From NCBI GenBank assembly GCA_001897745.1, contig MKUH01000021.1, positions 62,001-126,000 of the forward strand: 64,000 nt of DNA. The letters are read 5' to 3'. The stretch is from Candidatus Accumulibacter sp. 66-26 (GTDB lineage: Bacteria > Pseudomonadota > Gammaproteobacteria > Burkholderiales > Rhodocyclaceae). Positions 40,104 through 50,499 of this stretch are shown here, piece after piece (position 1 is the stretch's first letter; each line of letters starts with the position of its first letter). A program made the position numbers and the translations under genes. The notes under the pieces are model-generated. The model was not told the DNA's origin and made no database searches. It saw only the letters and a program-made list of their open reading frames with translations.

Positions 40104-40679
40104 TTAGACCTTCGAAAGCAGCTTGAGCGCCTGGCGGATGCCGTCGGAGGTGCCGATGTCCGCCGGCAGCTGCTTCAGCGCGCTGCTCGCTTCGCGCTCA
40201 TTGTAACCGAGCGCCTGCAGGGCATTGAGAATGTCATGCTGGCTGTCGGGGGCGGCGTGCGCGGCGCTCGGCACGGTTTCGGCAAGCTTGCCCTTGAGCT
40301 CGAGCAGCAGTCGTTCGGCGGTCTTCTTGCCGATCCCCGGAATTTTGGTCAGGCGGCCGCCTTCCTGGCGCGCCACGGCCTGCGCGAGGTCGCTCACGGA
40401 GAGGCCGGAGAGGACCGCCAGGGCCATGCGCGCGCCGACGCCGGAGATCTTGATCAGCTGGCGGAAGGCGAAGCGCTCGGCCTCGCTGGCGAAGCCATAG
40501 AGGAAGTGGCCGTCCTCGCGCACGACGAAGTGCGTGCGCAGCGTCACCTTCTCGCCGTTTGCCGGCAGGTTGTAGAAGGTGCTCATCGGGACGTCGACGT
40601 CGTAGCCGATGCCGTGCACGTCGAGCAGGACTTGCGGCGGGTTCTTTTCCAGCAGTGTTCCGGTGAGACGGCCGATCAT
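40104..40679 (-). CDS. ruvA: Holliday junction DNA-binding protein RuvA
   Basis: 191 residues. [28 protein letters not shown] is domain I; two helix-hairpin-helix motifs ([16 protein letters not shown] and [16 protein letters not shown]) form domain II; a C-terminal UBA-like domain ([23 protein letters not shown]) contacts RuvB. It holds the junction as a tetramer. Its start overlaps the preceding small gene's stop as ATGA. Confidence 0.96.
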   Translation of the reverse strand: MIGRLTGTLLEKNPPQVLLDVHGIGYDVDVPMSTFYNLPANGEKVTLRTHFVVREDGHFLYGFASEAERFAFRQLIKISGVGARMALAVLSGLSVSDLAQAVARQEGGRLTKIPGIGKKTAERLLLELKGKLAETVPSAAHAAPDSQHDILNALQALGYNEREASSALKQLPADIGTSDGIRQALKLLSKV

Positions 40680-41017
40680 GGCGGGTTTCCCTTGCAGTTC
40701 TGCGCCGTCTGCCTGAGGCGGCGCAACAGTTCTTCGGATTCTTCGTAAGTTTTGGCCGGTACGCGTGCCTCGTGGCCGCTGCCGAGGTTGCCGCCGCCGT
40801 AGACGATCTTCACTTCGCCGGCGCCCGCCTCGACGTACTGGACGATGCCGAGGTTGATCCACACCCGCTTCTCGCCCGCCGCCGCCAGTTCGAAGAGGCA
40901 GAAGGCGGGCGAACCGACGGGCGGCGGCGGAGCGTCGTCGGCGCGGACGCCGACGGCGGCGAACAGGCCCAGGAGGCAGAGCGCGGCGGCGAGGCGGGAT
41001 GGCGGCGGGCGGTGCAT
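40676..41017 (-). CDS. Small exported protein of unknown function between ruvC and ruvA
   Basis: 113 residues with a signal peptide ([20 protein letters not shown]). The mature part has a Pro-rich start and two Cys residues (one in [12 protein letters not shown], one in TAQNCKG near the end) that could form a disulfide, plus [12 protein letters not shown] and a Glu-rich helix. No family recognised. Starts 13 bases after ruvC and overlaps ruvA by 4, so it is surely transcribed with them. Confidence 0.65.
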   Translation of the reverse strand: MHRPPPSRLAAALCLLGLFAAVGVRADDAPPPPVGSPAFCLFELAAAGEKRVWINLGIVQYVEAGAGEVKIVYGGGNLGSGHEARVPAKTYEESEELLRRLRQTAQNCKGNPP

Positions 41018-41030
41018 GGCTTGCTCATCC

Positions 41031-41579
41031 TCAAACGAGGCGGCCGTTGCGCACGCGCAGGCCCTTGGTGGCCAGCGCGCCCAGGCCCTGGCCGCCGTGC
41101 GCGTGGGCGATCGCGCAGGCCAGCGCGTCGGCGGCGTCGGGGCTCGGGTCGCCGGGCAGCGCGAGCAGGCGGCGCACCATGTGCTGCACCTGCGTCTTGT
41201 CGGCGTGGCCGTTGCCGACCACCGCCTGCTTGACCTGCAGCGCCGTATATTCGGCCACCTCCAGGCGGTCGGCAACGAGCGCCGTGATCGCCGCGCCGCG
41301 CGCCTGACCGAGCAGCAGCGTCGATTGCGGGTTGACGTTGACGAAGACGATCTCGACCGCCGCCTGGTCCGGCCGGTGCTGCGCGACCAACTGGCGCAGG
41401 CCGGCGTAAATGGTGCCCAGCCGGGTCGGCAGCGAGGCCTCGCTATCGGTGCGGATGCAGCCGCTGGCGACGTAGGCGAGCTGGTTGCCGGTCTTGTCGA
41501 TGACGCCGAAGCCGGTGATGCGCAGGCCGGGGTCGACGCCGAGGATGCGCGTGCCCGGTGCGGAGGGGGCGTGGCTCAC
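41031..41579 (-). CDS. ruvC: Holliday junction resolvase RuvC
   Basis: 182 residues. [17 protein letters not shown] has the first catalytic Asp, [23 protein letters not shown] the second acidic residue and [17 protein letters not shown] the C-terminal Asp pair. It cuts Holliday junctions. GTG 41579 overlaps the original stop codon of the TonB-dependent receptor as GTGA, so its translation was probably coupled to that gene, which now has a premature stop. Confidence 0.94.
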   Translation of the reverse strand: MSHAPSAPGTRILGVDPGLRITGFGVIDKTGNQLAYVASGCIRTDSEASLPTRLGTIYAGLRQLVAQHRPDQAAVEIVFVNVNPQSTLLLGQARGAAITALVADRLEVAEYTALQVKQAVVGNGHADKTQVQHMVRRLLALPGDPSPDAADALACAIAHAHGGQGLGALATKGLRVRNGRLV

Positions 41580-43594
41580 AGGTTCATGCTCAGCGAAACG
41601 AAGTGGCGCGGCGTGATGATGTAGTGCGGGCGGAAGTCGCCGTACTCGCCGATCGTCGAGCGGCCGGTATAGGCCACTTCGAAATTCTGCGGCCCGACGC
41701 GGAAGGACTTCGCCAGCCGCCAGTCGGTTCGGATGTAGGCGGGCACGGCATTCTGGTTCTGCGTCCAGCGGGTCGACGAGACGTGATGCTGGGTCACGCT
41801 CAACTCGGTATTCCACGGCATTTTCTGGATGAGCATCAGCGTGCTGCTGCGTCAGGGAGCGGACGCGTCGGTCTGGGCGGTGATCCGGTCCAGATTGGCC
41901 TGGTTGAATGTGGTATCGAAGGCGAGCAGCTCGCTGCGGATTCTTACGAAGGCCTGGTTGATCAGGATACGGGTGGCGGACAAGGGTTGCCAGCGCATCT
42001 GGTATTCGACGCCATGAATCTGGATGTTTTGCGCGTTGACCGTATAGTCCGACTCGACGCAAAAGAGGGCGTTCGGATTGGCGCACAGGGCCGGATTGAT
42101 TGCATGTACGACGCGTTGCACGCGCCCGTCGATGTGCTCGCGGAAGGCGCGGACATCGAGCGATAGAGCGAGGCGCCGGAACTCGCCGATGTAGCCGAGT
42201 TCCACGCTATCAACACGTTCCGGTTTTAGATTGTTCTCCGCAACGTACTGATATTTAAAGAAGGGTTGAGCATTGACCGGCGCCCAGCGCCAGTCGCCGC
42301 GCTGCTCGAACAGGCTGGGGGCACGGAAGGCGCGCGAAGCGCCGAGGCGCAAAGTGTTTTGTTCGTCTAGGTGGTGGTGCAGCGAGAGGCGTGGCGCCGG
42401 CATCGTGCCTCCCAGCGTATCGTGCTCGAGGCTGGCGCCGGCGTTGATTAGCCAGCGCGGAGACACACTCCACTCGACGTTGGCGAAAAGCCGCTTGCTG
42501 TTGCGTGTCTGGCGGACATCGCCGTAGTAGAAAAGCGGTTGATTGACCGACTCGGCGCGGGCGCCGATCCCCCAGACCATGCGCATGCCGGCGGCCGGCG
42601 AAAAATGGTGTTGAGCGTCGAAGTCATGGCGTTCGGCGCGGCCACCGTAGTTGACGCTGAGAATGAACGGACCGGAGGTTTCCCGGTGCGTATCGTCGCC
42701 GAATTCACGGGTCAGCGCATAGTTGACCCGGATGTCTTCGTCGGGAGCCAGCGTGCGTTGCCAGCCCAACTGGAAACCGTGGTTGCGCTGCGTGAAGTCG
42801 TGGATGATGTCGTCCTGCCCATTGACATGACTGACTTCGTTGAAGCCGAGGCGGACGATGTCGCGGTCGCTCGGATAGAGGTCGGCGCGGAGGTTGACGA
42901 CTCGGTTGCGCCGGTCGTCGTTGTAGGTGGCGATCGTTTTCGCCCCGTTGTGATACTTGTCGAGGCCGCTGTCGCGCTGTTCGCGGATCGAGAAACGGAA
43001 ATCGGCGCCCGGCGCCTTGCCGCCCCAGCGTACGAAATAGTCGTTGATGCCCCCGGAGCCGCTGCTCACCGAGAGCGCCGGTCCGCGCGTCTGCGCGGCT
43101 TGCAGGGTGATGATGTTGACCACGCCGAGGAAGGCGTTGGCCCCGTAGGCGACCGAGTTCGAGCCGCGCAGCACCTCGATGCGCTCGATGTTCTCAAGAG
43201 CGACGGGAAGGGTATTCCAATTCACGCCGCTCTGGTAGAGCGGGGAGTACTGCGAGACGCCGTCGACCAGGACCTGCAGGCGCGACGGGAACTCTTCGCC
43301 GAGGCCGTGGTAGGTGACGCGCGGCGCTTCCTGGTTGGGCGAGGTGACCTGGAAGCCGGGCACCAGCCGCATCAGGTCGGACAGCACGCGCGCGCCGGAG
43401 GCGCGGATCAGTTCCTGGTCAATCACCGTGACGGCGCCGGGGGCCTCGCGCAGCGGTTGCGCCATGCGCGAGACGCTGAGCACGACCGGCAGTTCCGCGA
43501 AGTAGTCGTCGCCCGCGGCATGCGCGCCGAACGGGAGGCAGAGCGCAAGGCTGGCCGTCAGCGATTTCCTGCTAGCGAGTTTACGAAATGTCAT
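41576..43594 (-). pseudogene. TonB-dependent receptor interrupted by an in-frame TGA
   Basis: Signal peptide, plug domain (VVLSVSRMAQPLREAPGAVTVID to NIITLQAA, about residues 40-165) and a beta-barrel run for 580 codons to TGA at 41854-41852. The same frame then continues for 91 codons to 41576 and supplies the last barrel strands, ending in [10 protein letters not shown], as expected for the true C-terminus. So a full receptor of about 672 residues is cut by one nonsense codon. Without the last strands the barrel should not fold. Ligand unknown; the plug resembles vitamin/siderophore receptors. ATG 43594 is taken; TTG 43609 is also in frame. Confidence 0.8.
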
Positions 43595-43651
43595 GACGTC
43601 GTTCGGCAAGGGGCGGGCAGCCCATTCTAGCGCAGCAAGGTGGCCGCCAAG

Positions 43652-44515
43652 TTACGGTCTTGGCCGGCTACGGGCGAGATAGACGCCGCCTACCGCCAGC
43701 GCCATGCCGGCCAGCGCGAGGCCGCCCAGGGTTTCGTCGAAGACGAGCCAGGCGATGACCGCGGTGGTCGGCGGCGTCAGGTAGAAGAGGCTGGCGACGT
43801 TGACCGCGCTGCCGCTGCGGATCAGCAGATTGAGCAGGCTGATCGCGCCGAACGAGAGAACCAGCACCAGCCAGAGCAGGGCGAAGACGAAGCGGGGCGT
43901 CCAGTCGACGACCATGGTTTCGGTCGCGGCGGCGGCGAGGGCGGTGAGCGCGGCGGCCGGCAGGAACTGGATGACCGAGCCGGTGCGCAGGTCGAAGTTC
44001 GGGCAGTAGCGTTTCTGGTACAGCGTGCCGGCCGTGATCGCGAACAGCGCGACGATCGCCGGCAGCAGCATGGCGCCGAGCGGCGCGTCGCCGAACTTGT
44101 TGGCGACGACCAGCGCGACGCCGACGAAGCCGAGTCCGAGGCCGAACCACTGGCGCGGCGTGACCCGTTCGCCGAGCAGCGCGCCGGCGCCGCAGGCGGT
44201 GAGCAGCGGCTGCATGCCGACGATCAGCGCGGTGACGCCGGCCGGCAGGCCGTGCTTGATCGCGACGAAGACGCCGCCGAGGTAGAAGGCGTGCACGAGC
44301 AGGCCGGAGACGCCGATGTGGAAGATCTGCCGCCGGTCGCGCGGCCACGGGGCGCGGCTGAGCAGCGCGAAGCTCGTCATCAGCGCGAGCAGCAGCAGGT
44401 AGCGGACGAGCAGGAAGGTCAGCGGTTCGGCGTAAGGCAGTCCGAACTTGGCGCCGACGAAGCCGGTGCTCCACAGGAAGACGAAGAGAAAGGGCAGCAG
44501 CGCGCGCAGCGGCAC
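43652..44515 (-). CDS. EamA/DMT-superfamily permease
   Basis: About 287 residues, ten helices in two EamA repeats (first starts LLPFLFVFLWSTGFVGAKFGLPYA; LFDETLGGLALAGMALAVGGVYLAR at the end). Probable metabolite exporter; substrate unknown. GTG 44515 is used because an in-frame TTG at 44527 lies in the U-run of the yebC terminator. Located between yebC and the broken receptor on the same strand. Confidence 0.82.
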   Translation of the reverse strand: MPLRALLPFLFVFLWSTGFVGAKFGLPYAEPLTFLLVRYLLLLALMTSFALLSRAPWPRDRRQIFHIGVSGLLVHAFYLGGVFVAIKHGLPAGVTALIVGMQPLLTACGAGALLGERVTPRQWFGLGLGFVGVALVVANKFGDAPLGAMLLPAIVALFAITAGTLYQKRYCPNFDLRTGSVIQFLPAAALTALAAAATETMVVDWTPRFVFALLWLVLVLSFGAISLLNLLIRSGSAVNVASLFYLTPPTTAVIAWLVFDETLGGLALAGMALAVGGVYLARSRPRP

Positions 44516-44527
44516 GGCTAGCCCCAA

Positions 44528-44552
44528 AGCAAAAGCGGCGCTGCAGCGCCGC
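44528..44552 (-). terminator. Intrinsic terminator after yebC
   Basis: GCGGCGC-TGCA-GCGCCGC perfect stem (44535-44552) followed on the minus strand by TTTTGCTTT, 28 bases after the yebC stop. Confidence 0.75.
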
Positions 44553-44579
44553 CTTGCCAGCCTCGTCCGGAACGCAGGA

Positions 44580-45305
44580 TCACTCGGCGAGTTCCACGTT
44601 GGTGTAGACCTCCTGGACGTCGTCCAGGCTCTCCAGCACGTCGATCAGCTTCTGCATCTTCGCGGCGTCGTCGCCGGTGAGTTCGGTCGTGTTTTCCGGC
44701 TTCATCGTCACTTCGCCGAATTCGGGCTTGAAGCCGCCGGCCTCCAGGGCCTCCTTGACGCCGAGATAGTCGCCGGGGGGCGTGACGACCTCGATCGAGC
44801 CGTCGTCGTGGGTCACCACGTCGTCGGCACCGGCTTCGATCGCGGCGTCCATCAGCGCGGCCTCGTCGGTGCCCGGGGCGAACAGGATCACGCCGCAGTG
44901 CTTGAACTGGAAGGAAACGCAGCCGTCGGTGCCCATGTTGCCGCCGTGCTTGTTGAAGGCGTGGCGGACTTCGGCGACGGTGCGCGTCTTGTTGTCGGTC
45001 AGGCAGTCGACCATCACCGCCGCGCCGCCGATGCCGTAGCCTTCGTAGCGCACCTCGACGTAGTCGACGCCTTCGAGTTCGCCGGTGCCTTTCTTGATCG
45101 CGTTGTCGATCTTGTCCTTGGGCATGTTGACGCCCTTGCCCTTGTCGATGGCCAGACGCAGACGCGGGTTGAACGCGGCATCGCCGCCGCCCATCTTGGC
45201 GGCCACGGTGATTTCCTTGGCTATCTTGGAAAATGCCGCGCCGCGCTTCTCATCCTGGCGACCCTTGCGGTGCTGGATGTTGGCCCATTTGGAGTGTCCG
45301 GCCAT
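44580..45305 (-). CDS. yebC: YebC/TACO1-family translation/transcription factor
   Basis: 241 residues. [22 protein letters not shown], the [16 protein letters not shown] segment and the [20 protein letters not shown] block are nearly invariant in the family. YebC proteins help translation of difficult sequences or act as DNA-binding regulators. Upstream of ruvC in many proteobacteria; here two transporter genes and a terminator lie in between. Confidence 0.95.
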   Translation of the reverse strand: MAGHSKWANIQHRKGRQDEKRGAAFSKIAKEITVAAKMGGGDAAFNPRLRLAIDKGKGVNMPKDKIDNAIKKGTGELEGVDYVEVRYEGYGIGGAAVMVDCLTDNKTRTVAEVRHAFNKHGGNMGTDGCVSFQFKHCGVILFAPGTDEAALMDAAIEAGADDVVTHDDGSIEVVTPPGDYLGVKEALEAGGFKPEFGEVTMKPENTTELTGDDAAKMQKLIDVLESLDDVQEVYTNVELAE

Positions 45306-45468
45306 GCTAACCTCTTCTGTCTGCTGCGTTTGCGCCTGTAAAGGGCGGCGCAAATCGTTGATAATCGAGGCGCGCATTTTAGCACTTCCAACCCCCCGCG
45401 GGATGACGTCCGGCATGCCGGTCCGCCGCCTCTTTCCGTCGTCTTCCGCCGTTTTCCCGGAGCATTCC

Positions 45469-46998
45469 ATGGCCGCGCCGCTGATCATCGCCAAACACGA
45501 ACAAACCGAACTCGTCCTGCTGCCGGCGCTCGCCAACCGGCACGGGCTGATCACCGGCGCCACCGGCACCGGCAAGACGATAACCCTGCAGGTCATGGCC
45601 GAACGCTTCTCGGCGATCGGCGTGCCGGTCTTCATGGCCGACATGAAGGGCGACCTCTCGGGCCTGGCCGCGGCCGGCAGCGTCTCGCCCAAGCTGCAGG
45701 CGCGCCTCGACGCGCTCGGCGTCGCCGACTTCGCACCTGCCAGCTTTCCGGCCGCCTTCTGGGACGTGTTCGGCGCGCAGGGCCACCCGGTGCGCGCGAC
45801 CATCTCCGACATGGGGCCCGTCCTCCTCGCCCGCCTGCTCAACCTGAACGACACGCAGGCCGGCGTGCTGCAGCTGGTGTTCAAGATCGCCGACGACAAC
45901 GGACTGCTGCTGCTCGACCTGAAGGACCTGCGCGCCATGGTGCAGCACGTCGGCGACAACGCGAAGACCTTCACGACCGAATACGGCAACGTTTCGGCGG
46001 CGTCGATCGGCGCCATCCAGCGCGGCTTGCTGGCGCTCGGCGAGCAGGGCGGCGAAGCCTTCTTCGGCGAGCCGATGCTCGACATCAACGACCTGATGCA
46101 GACTGACGGCGGCCGCGGCGTCGTCAATATCCTCGCCGCCGACAAACTGATGGGCGCGCCGCGCCTGTACTCGACCTTCCTGCTCTGGCTGCTCTCCGAA
46201 CTGTTCGAGCAGTTGCCCGAGGTCGGCGACGTCGACAAGCCCAAGCTCGTCTTCTTCTTCGACGAGGCGCACCTGCTGTTCAACGAGGCGCCGCCCGCGC
46301 TGCTCGAGAAGATCGAGCAGGTCGTGCGCCTGATCCGCTCGAAGGGCGTCGGCGTCTACTTCGTCACGCAGAACCCGCTCGACATTCCCGACAGCGTGCT
46401 CGGCCAACTCGGCAACCGCGTGCAGCACGCGCTGCGCGCCTTCACGCCGCGCGACCAGAAAGCGGTCAAGGCGGCGGCGCAGACGCTGCGCGCCAACCCG
46501 AAGTTCGACGCCGAGACGGCGATCACCGAGCTCGGCGTCGGCGAGGCGCTCGTCTCCTTCCTCGACGAGAAGGGCCGGCCGGCCGTCGTCGAGCGCGCCT
46601 TCGTGCTGCCGCCCGCCTCGCGCATCGGCCCGCTGAGCGCCGACGAGCGGCAGGCGGCGATCAAGGGTTCGGCGATCTACGGCCACTACGAAGCGGCGGT
46701 CGACCGCGAATCGGCCTACGAAAAGCTCAAGGGGCGCGTCGCCGCACCGCCTCCCGCCAACGGCGGCAGCGCGCCATCGGCTCCAGCTGGCGAAGCGCCG
46801 GCGGCCGGCGGCGGCTGGTTTGGCGGGCTGGGCGACCTGATCGGCGGCAGTTCGGGCAGCGGCGGGCGCAACAAGGGCGGCGATTCGGTGCTCGAAGCCG
46901 CGGCCAAGAGCGCCGCGCGCGCGATCGGCTCGCAGGTCGGACGCGAAATCATCCGCGGCGTGCTGGGGTCGATTCTCGGCGGCAGCCGCAGGCGCTGA
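45469..46998 (+). CDS. HerA-like/DUF853 ATPase (YjgR family)
   Basis: 509 residues. Walker [15 protein letters not shown], then [14 protein letters not shown], Walker [13 protein letters not shown] and the arginine-containing [30 protein letters not shown], all DUF853 marks. The C-terminus is a Gly/Ser/Pro-rich linker followed by a basic amphipathic end. It is related to HerA/FtsK DNA pumps; cellular role unclear. GGAG precedes ATG 45469. The 227 bases to the next gene (46999-47225) show nothing recognisable. Confidence 0.85.
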   Translation: MAAPLIIAKHEQTELVLLPALANRHGLITGATGTGKTITLQVMAERFSAIGVPVFMADMKGDLSGLAAAGSVSPKLQARLDALGVADFAPASFPAAFWDVFGAQGHPVRATISDMGPVLLARLLNLNDTQAGVLQLVFKIADDNGLLLLDLKDLRAMVQHVGDNAKTFTTEYGNVSAASIGAIQRGLLALGEQGGEAFFGEPMLDINDLMQTDGGRGVVNILAADKLMGAPRLYSTFLLWLLSELFEQLPEVGDVDKPKLVFFFDEAHLLFNEAPPALLEKIEQVVRLIRSKGVGVYFVTQNPLDIPDSVLGQLGNRVQHALRAFTPRDQKAVKAAAQTLRANPKFDAETAITELGVGEALVSFLDEKGRPAVVERAFVLPPASRIGPLSADERQAAIKGSAIYGHYEAAVDRESAYEKLKGRVAAPPPANGGSAPSAPAGEAPAAGGGWFGGLGDLIGGSSGSGGRNKGGDSVLEAAAKSAARAIGSQVGREIIRGVLGSILGGSRRR

Positions 46999-47225
46999 TG
47001 CCGCCGGTCGGGCGTCGCGCGAAATACGGCGCCCGTTAGCTACCGGTCCGTACCGGGTGTTCGGAATGTTCGTCGTGCGTCGCCGGGTTTTGCTCCGGTG
47101 GAATTCGCCGCCGACGTCCGTGACCGGCGCTACGCCGGGACTCGCTGCGGCCTCCTGAATTTTCACTTCATGCCGGGTATCGCGGCCGCTGTCGGCCGTG
47201 GTGCTGGCTGGCAGCGGCCGGCGGA

Positions 47226-48146
47226 TCAGGGCGTGGGCGGGCGCTCCGCAAGCAGACTATCCACCAGCGCCGCCGCGAACCCCGTCAATTCATCGCGCAC
47301 GCGTACGCAGACCTGCAGGTCGCGCGGCGCCCAGCTTTCGTCGAGTTCGATGGTGCGGATCGCGTCCCCGCCGCCGAACGGCGCGCGCAGAGCGCTTTGC
47401 GGGACGAGGCCGATGCCGACGCCGGCGCCGACCATGCGGCAGACGGCTTCGAAGCTGCGCACCTGGATGCGCACGTTGAGGTGGCGGCCGAGGGCGGCGG
47501 CGGCGTTCATCGTGAAGGTGTGGATCGCCGAACCGGCGTGCAGCATGACGAAAGCGTGGTCGAGGACGTCGGCGAAGCGGGCGCCGCGTCCGGCCGCGGC
47601 GGCCAGCGGGTGGGCGATGGGGGCGATGAGGACCAGGCGGTCGCGCCGGTAGGGCAGCAGTTCGACGGCTGGGCTGGCGAGCGCTTCGCCCGCCGCGCCC
47701 GCGACCACGCCGACTTCGACCTCGCCGCGTGCGACGGCGAGCACGATGTCCGGGCTGGTGTGTTCCTCGAGCGTGACCGAAAGCTGCGGGTTGGCCTGCA
47801 GAAAGCCGGCCAGATCGTCGGGCAGGAAGGTGTGGGTGGCGTGCGTGTTGGCCCACAGGCTGACGTGGCCGCGGACGCCGGCGGCGAAGGGCGAGAGGTC
47901 GGCGTGCATCTGTTCGAGCTGGGCGAACACCCGCCGGGCGTGGCGCAGCAGAGCTTCTCCGGCGCGCGTCGGCGCGACGCCGCGTGCACGGCGCTCGAAC
48001 AGGGCGGCGCCCAGCTCTTCCTCGAGCAGACGCAGGCGGTGACTGGCCGAAGACGGCGCGAGGTGGACGCGGGCGGCGCCGCGCGTCAGGTTCTTCTCAT
48101 CGGCGATGGCAACGACGAGGCGCAGGTCGGTCAGGTTGTAGCGCAT
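47226..48146 (-). CDS. LysR-family transcriptional regulator
   Basis: 306 residues. N-terminal winged helix with LTRGAARVHLAPSSASHRLRLLEEELGAALFERRARGVAPT, then a periplasmic-binding-like effector domain. It is divergent from an EamA permease gene (179-base gap) and may control it. Effector unknown. Confidence 0.88.
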   Translation of the reverse strand: MRYNLTDLRLVVAIADEKNLTRGAARVHLAPSSASHRLRLLEEELGAALFERRARGVAPTRAGEALLRHARRVFAQLEQMHADLSPFAAGVRGHVSLWANTHATHTFLPDDLAGFLQANPQLSVTLEEHTSPDIVLAVARGEVEVGVVAGAAGEALASPAVELLPYRRDRLVLIAPIAHPLAAAAGRGARFADVLDHAFVMLHAGSAIHTFTMNAAAALGRHLNVRIQVRSFEAVCRMVGAGVGIGLVPQSALRAPFGGGDAIRTIELDESWAPRDLQVCVRVRDELTGFAAALVDSLLAERPPTP

Positions 48147-48325
48147 GAGCGTTCGTTAAATCCGAATTCACTCGTTGGATATTACCAATTGTTCCGGGCG
48201 GAAAGGGGCGCCAGTATTCGCCTTGCCACGGTTTCGCCACGAATGGGTGCTCCGCTTCGGCAACGATGCTTCGTGCCAGCCGCACATTTTTTCCCCTTTC
48301 CACTTTTCGCTTTCCGCCCTCGCTC

Positions 48326-49246
48326 ATGCCCTGGAAAAACTGGTCCTCCGAACGCCTCGGCATCGCGCTCGCCATCCTTGCCGCGCTTGGTTTCTCGTTC
48401 AAGGCGATCTTCGTCAAGCTGGCCTACGCCGTACCGCAGGCGGTCCCGGTCGATGCCGTGACGCTGCTCTCGCTGCGCATGGTATTCGCGCTGCCGGTCT
48501 TTCTCTGGGTCGGCTTCCATGCGAGCCGCAGCGCGCCGCCGCTCTCCCGCCGCGACTGGCTGCTGCTCGGCGCGCTCGGCCTGCTCGGCTACTACGGCGC
48601 GAGCATCCTCGACTTCGTCGGCCTGCGCTACATCAGCGCCGGGCTCGAACGCCTGATCCTGTTCACCTATCCGACGCTGACCGTGCTGATCGGCGTGCTG
48701 TTCATGGGCAAGACGCTGGCCCGGCGCGAGCTCGGCTCGCTCGTGCTGTCGTACGCCGGAATCGGCCTGGCCTTCTTCCACGACCTCGAATTCGCCGGCG
48801 ACACGCGCGCCGTGCTGCTCGGCGCCGCCTTCGTCTTCGGCTCGTCGCTGTCCTACGCCTTCTATCTTGCAGGCAGCGCGCCGATGATCCAGCGCCTGGG
48901 CGCGGCGCGCTTCACGGCGCTGGCGATGATCGTCTCGACGCTGGCGACGCAGCTGCATTTCTTCATCGAACAGCCGCTCGCGGCGCTCGACCAGCCGCTG
49001 CCGATCTACGCCTACGGCGCCGGCATGGCGCTTTTCTCGACCGTGCTGCCGGTCTTCATGCAGTCGGCGGCGATCCGCCACATCGGCGCCGCCAAGTCGG
49101 TGCTGATCGGCACGCTGGGGCCGGTGCTCACGATCTTTTTCGGCTGGTGGCTGCTCGACGAACCGCTGTCCGCCGTGCAACTCGCCGGGACGATGCTGGT
49201 GCTGTGCGGCGTGCTGCTGGTGACCTTGCGCAGAAGAGGCGTCTAG
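48326..49246 (+). CDS. EamA/DMT-superfamily permease
   Basis: 306 residues, ten helices in two EamA repeats; RYISAGLERLILFTYPTLTVLIG and IRHIGAAKSVLIGTLGPVLTIFFGWWLLDEPL are typical family blocks. Possible metabolite exporter. ATG 48326 gives a normal N-terminus; the open frame extends to 48266 through Arg/Phe-rich sequence. It ends in a CTAG palindrome shared with the stop of the convergent TfoX-N gene. Confidence 0.82.
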   Translation: MPWKNWSSERLGIALAILAALGFSFKAIFVKLAYAVPQAVPVDAVTLLSLRMVFALPVFLWVGFHASRSAPPLSRRDWLLLGALGLLGYYGASILDFVGLRYISAGLERLILFTYPTLTVLIGVLFMGKTLARRELGSLVLSYAGIGLAFFHDLEFAGDTRAVLLGAAFVFGSSLSYAFYLAGSAPMIQRLGAARFTALAMIVSTLATQLHFFIEQPLAALDQPLPIYAYGAGMALFSTVLPVFMQSAAIRHIGAAKSVLIGTLGPVLTIFFGWWLLDEPLSAVQLAGTMLVLCGVLLVTLRRRGV

Positions 49247-49626
49247 GTCGGCGGGAAGGATGCGCTGCAGGCGCCGCGCTTGCGTCTGCCGTTGCGTCCG
49301 CGCAGCGCGGCGGCCAGCGCCAGCTGCGCCCAGGGGCGCATGGCGGCGGGGGTCTCCAGCGCCTCCTCGGGCAGCGTCCAGTAGTTCAGCGTCGCCGTGC
49401 GCCCGTCCTTGTAGCTGTAGCGGAAGGGCTCGCCGCCGGCCTCGCGGAAGGCGTCGGCGCTGAGCGCGTCGGCTTTCAGGCGCAGGGTTTCGTCGATGAC
49501 GAGGGCGAAGAACAGGCCGTCGCAGTAGAAGCCCCAGCCGCTGAACATCGCCCGGGTCCGGATCGCGCCGAGCGGTGCGAACAGTTCGCAGGCGTGCTCG
49601 ACGAATTCGGGGCGCGGCCGGGGCAC
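49243..49626 (-). CDS. TfoX N-terminal domain protein
   Basis: 127 residues. RAMFSGWGFYCDGLFFALVIDETLRLKA matches the TfoX/Sxy N-terminal domain (MFGGxGxYxDGxxFAL pattern), followed by PFRYSYKDGRTATLNYWTLPEEAL. The C-terminal domain of full TfoX is absent and a short Arg-rich tail ends the protein. Stand-alone members are of unknown function. It lies 7 bases after metF. Confidence 0.78.
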   Translation of the reverse strand: MPRPRPEFVEHACELFAPLGAIRTRAMFSGWGFYCDGLFFALVIDETLRLKADALSADAFREAGGEPFRYSYKDGRTATLNYWTLPEEALETPAAMRPWAQLALAAALRGRNGRRKRGACSASFPPT

Positions 49627-49633
49627 GGCAAGG

Positions 49634-50479
49634 TCAGTCCGCTGTTTGTCCGAGGCCGAGGCGGCGGCAGATTTCCAGAGTCAGCGCCGACTGGTTCATC
49701 GAGTAGAAATGCAGGCCGGGCGCGCCGCCGGCGAGCAGGCGCTCGCACAGTTCGGTGACGATGTCGAGGCCGAAGGCGCGGATCGCATCGTTGTCGTCGC
49801 CGTAGCTCTCGAACTGCTTGCGCATCCAGCGCGGCAGTTCGGCGCCGCAGGCGTCGGAGAAGCGGGCGAGCTTGGAGAAGCTGGCGATCGGCATGATGCC
49901 GGGGACGATCGGCACGTCGACGCCGAGTGCGCGCGCCGCGTCGACGAAATGGAAGTAGCTGTCGGCGTTGAAGAAATATTGCGTGATCGCCGAGTCGGCG
50001 CCGGCCTTGACCTTGCGCGCGAAGGCGGCGAGGTCGTCGGCCGGCGTGCGCGCTTGCGGGTGCCATTCCGGGTAGGCGGCGACTTCGAGACGGAAGCGGT
50101 CGCCGGTTTCGGCGCGGATGAATTCGACGAGCTCGTTGGCGTAGCGGAACTCGCCCGTTTCGGCCATGCCCGAGGGCAGGTCGCCGCGCAGGGTGACGAT
50201 GCGGCGGATGCCGGCGGCCTGGTAGTCGGCGAGGATTTCGCGGATGCCGGCGCGCGTCGTGCCGATGCACGAAAGGTGCGGTGCGGCGGCGTAGCCTTCG
50301 GCGGCGATTTCCTTGACTGCGGCGAAAGTGCGCTCGCGCGTCGAGCCGCCGGCGCCGAAGGTGACGGAGAAGAATTCGGGCTTGAGCGCCGCCAGCTTGC
50401 CGCGCACGATGCGCAGCTTGTCGACGCCTTCCGGCGTTTGCGGCGGGAAGAATTCGATCGAGAGTTCGGTGTGTTTCAT
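49634..50479 (-). CDS. metF: 5,10-methylenetetrahydrofolate reductase
   Basis: 281 residues, TIM barrel with FAD. LSIEFFPPQTPEG holds the catalytic Glu, VTFGAGGSTRERTF and TLRGDLPSG the folate and flavin contacts, ITQYFFNADSYFHF the Phe/Gln substrate residues. It makes 5-methyl-THF for methionine synthesis. ATG 50479 is used; the frame extends 20 codons into the preceding gene. Part of a methyl-cycle cluster with ahcY and metK. Confidence 0.94.
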   Translation of the reverse strand: MKHTELSIEFFPPQTPEGVDKLRIVRGKLAALKPEFFSVTFGAGGSTRERTFAAVKEIAAEGYAAAPHLSCIGTTRAGIREILADYQAAGIRRIVTLRGDLPSGMAETGEFRYANELVEFIRAETGDRFRLEVAAYPEWHPQARTPADDLAAFARKVKAGADSAITQYFFNADSYFHFVDAARALGVDVPIVPGIMPIASFSKLARFSDACGAELPRWMRKQFESYGDDNDAIRAFGLDIVTELCERLLAGGAPGLHFYSMNQSALTLEICRRLGLGQTAD

Positions 50480-50499
50480 TGGGAGTCCAACGTTGGGCG

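Noticed and set aside
41852-41854. The receptor TGA as a selenocysteine codon
   Set aside because: TonB-dependent receptors are not selenoproteins, no SECIS-like hairpin stands out after it, and a one-base nonsense change from an Arg codon explains it more simply.
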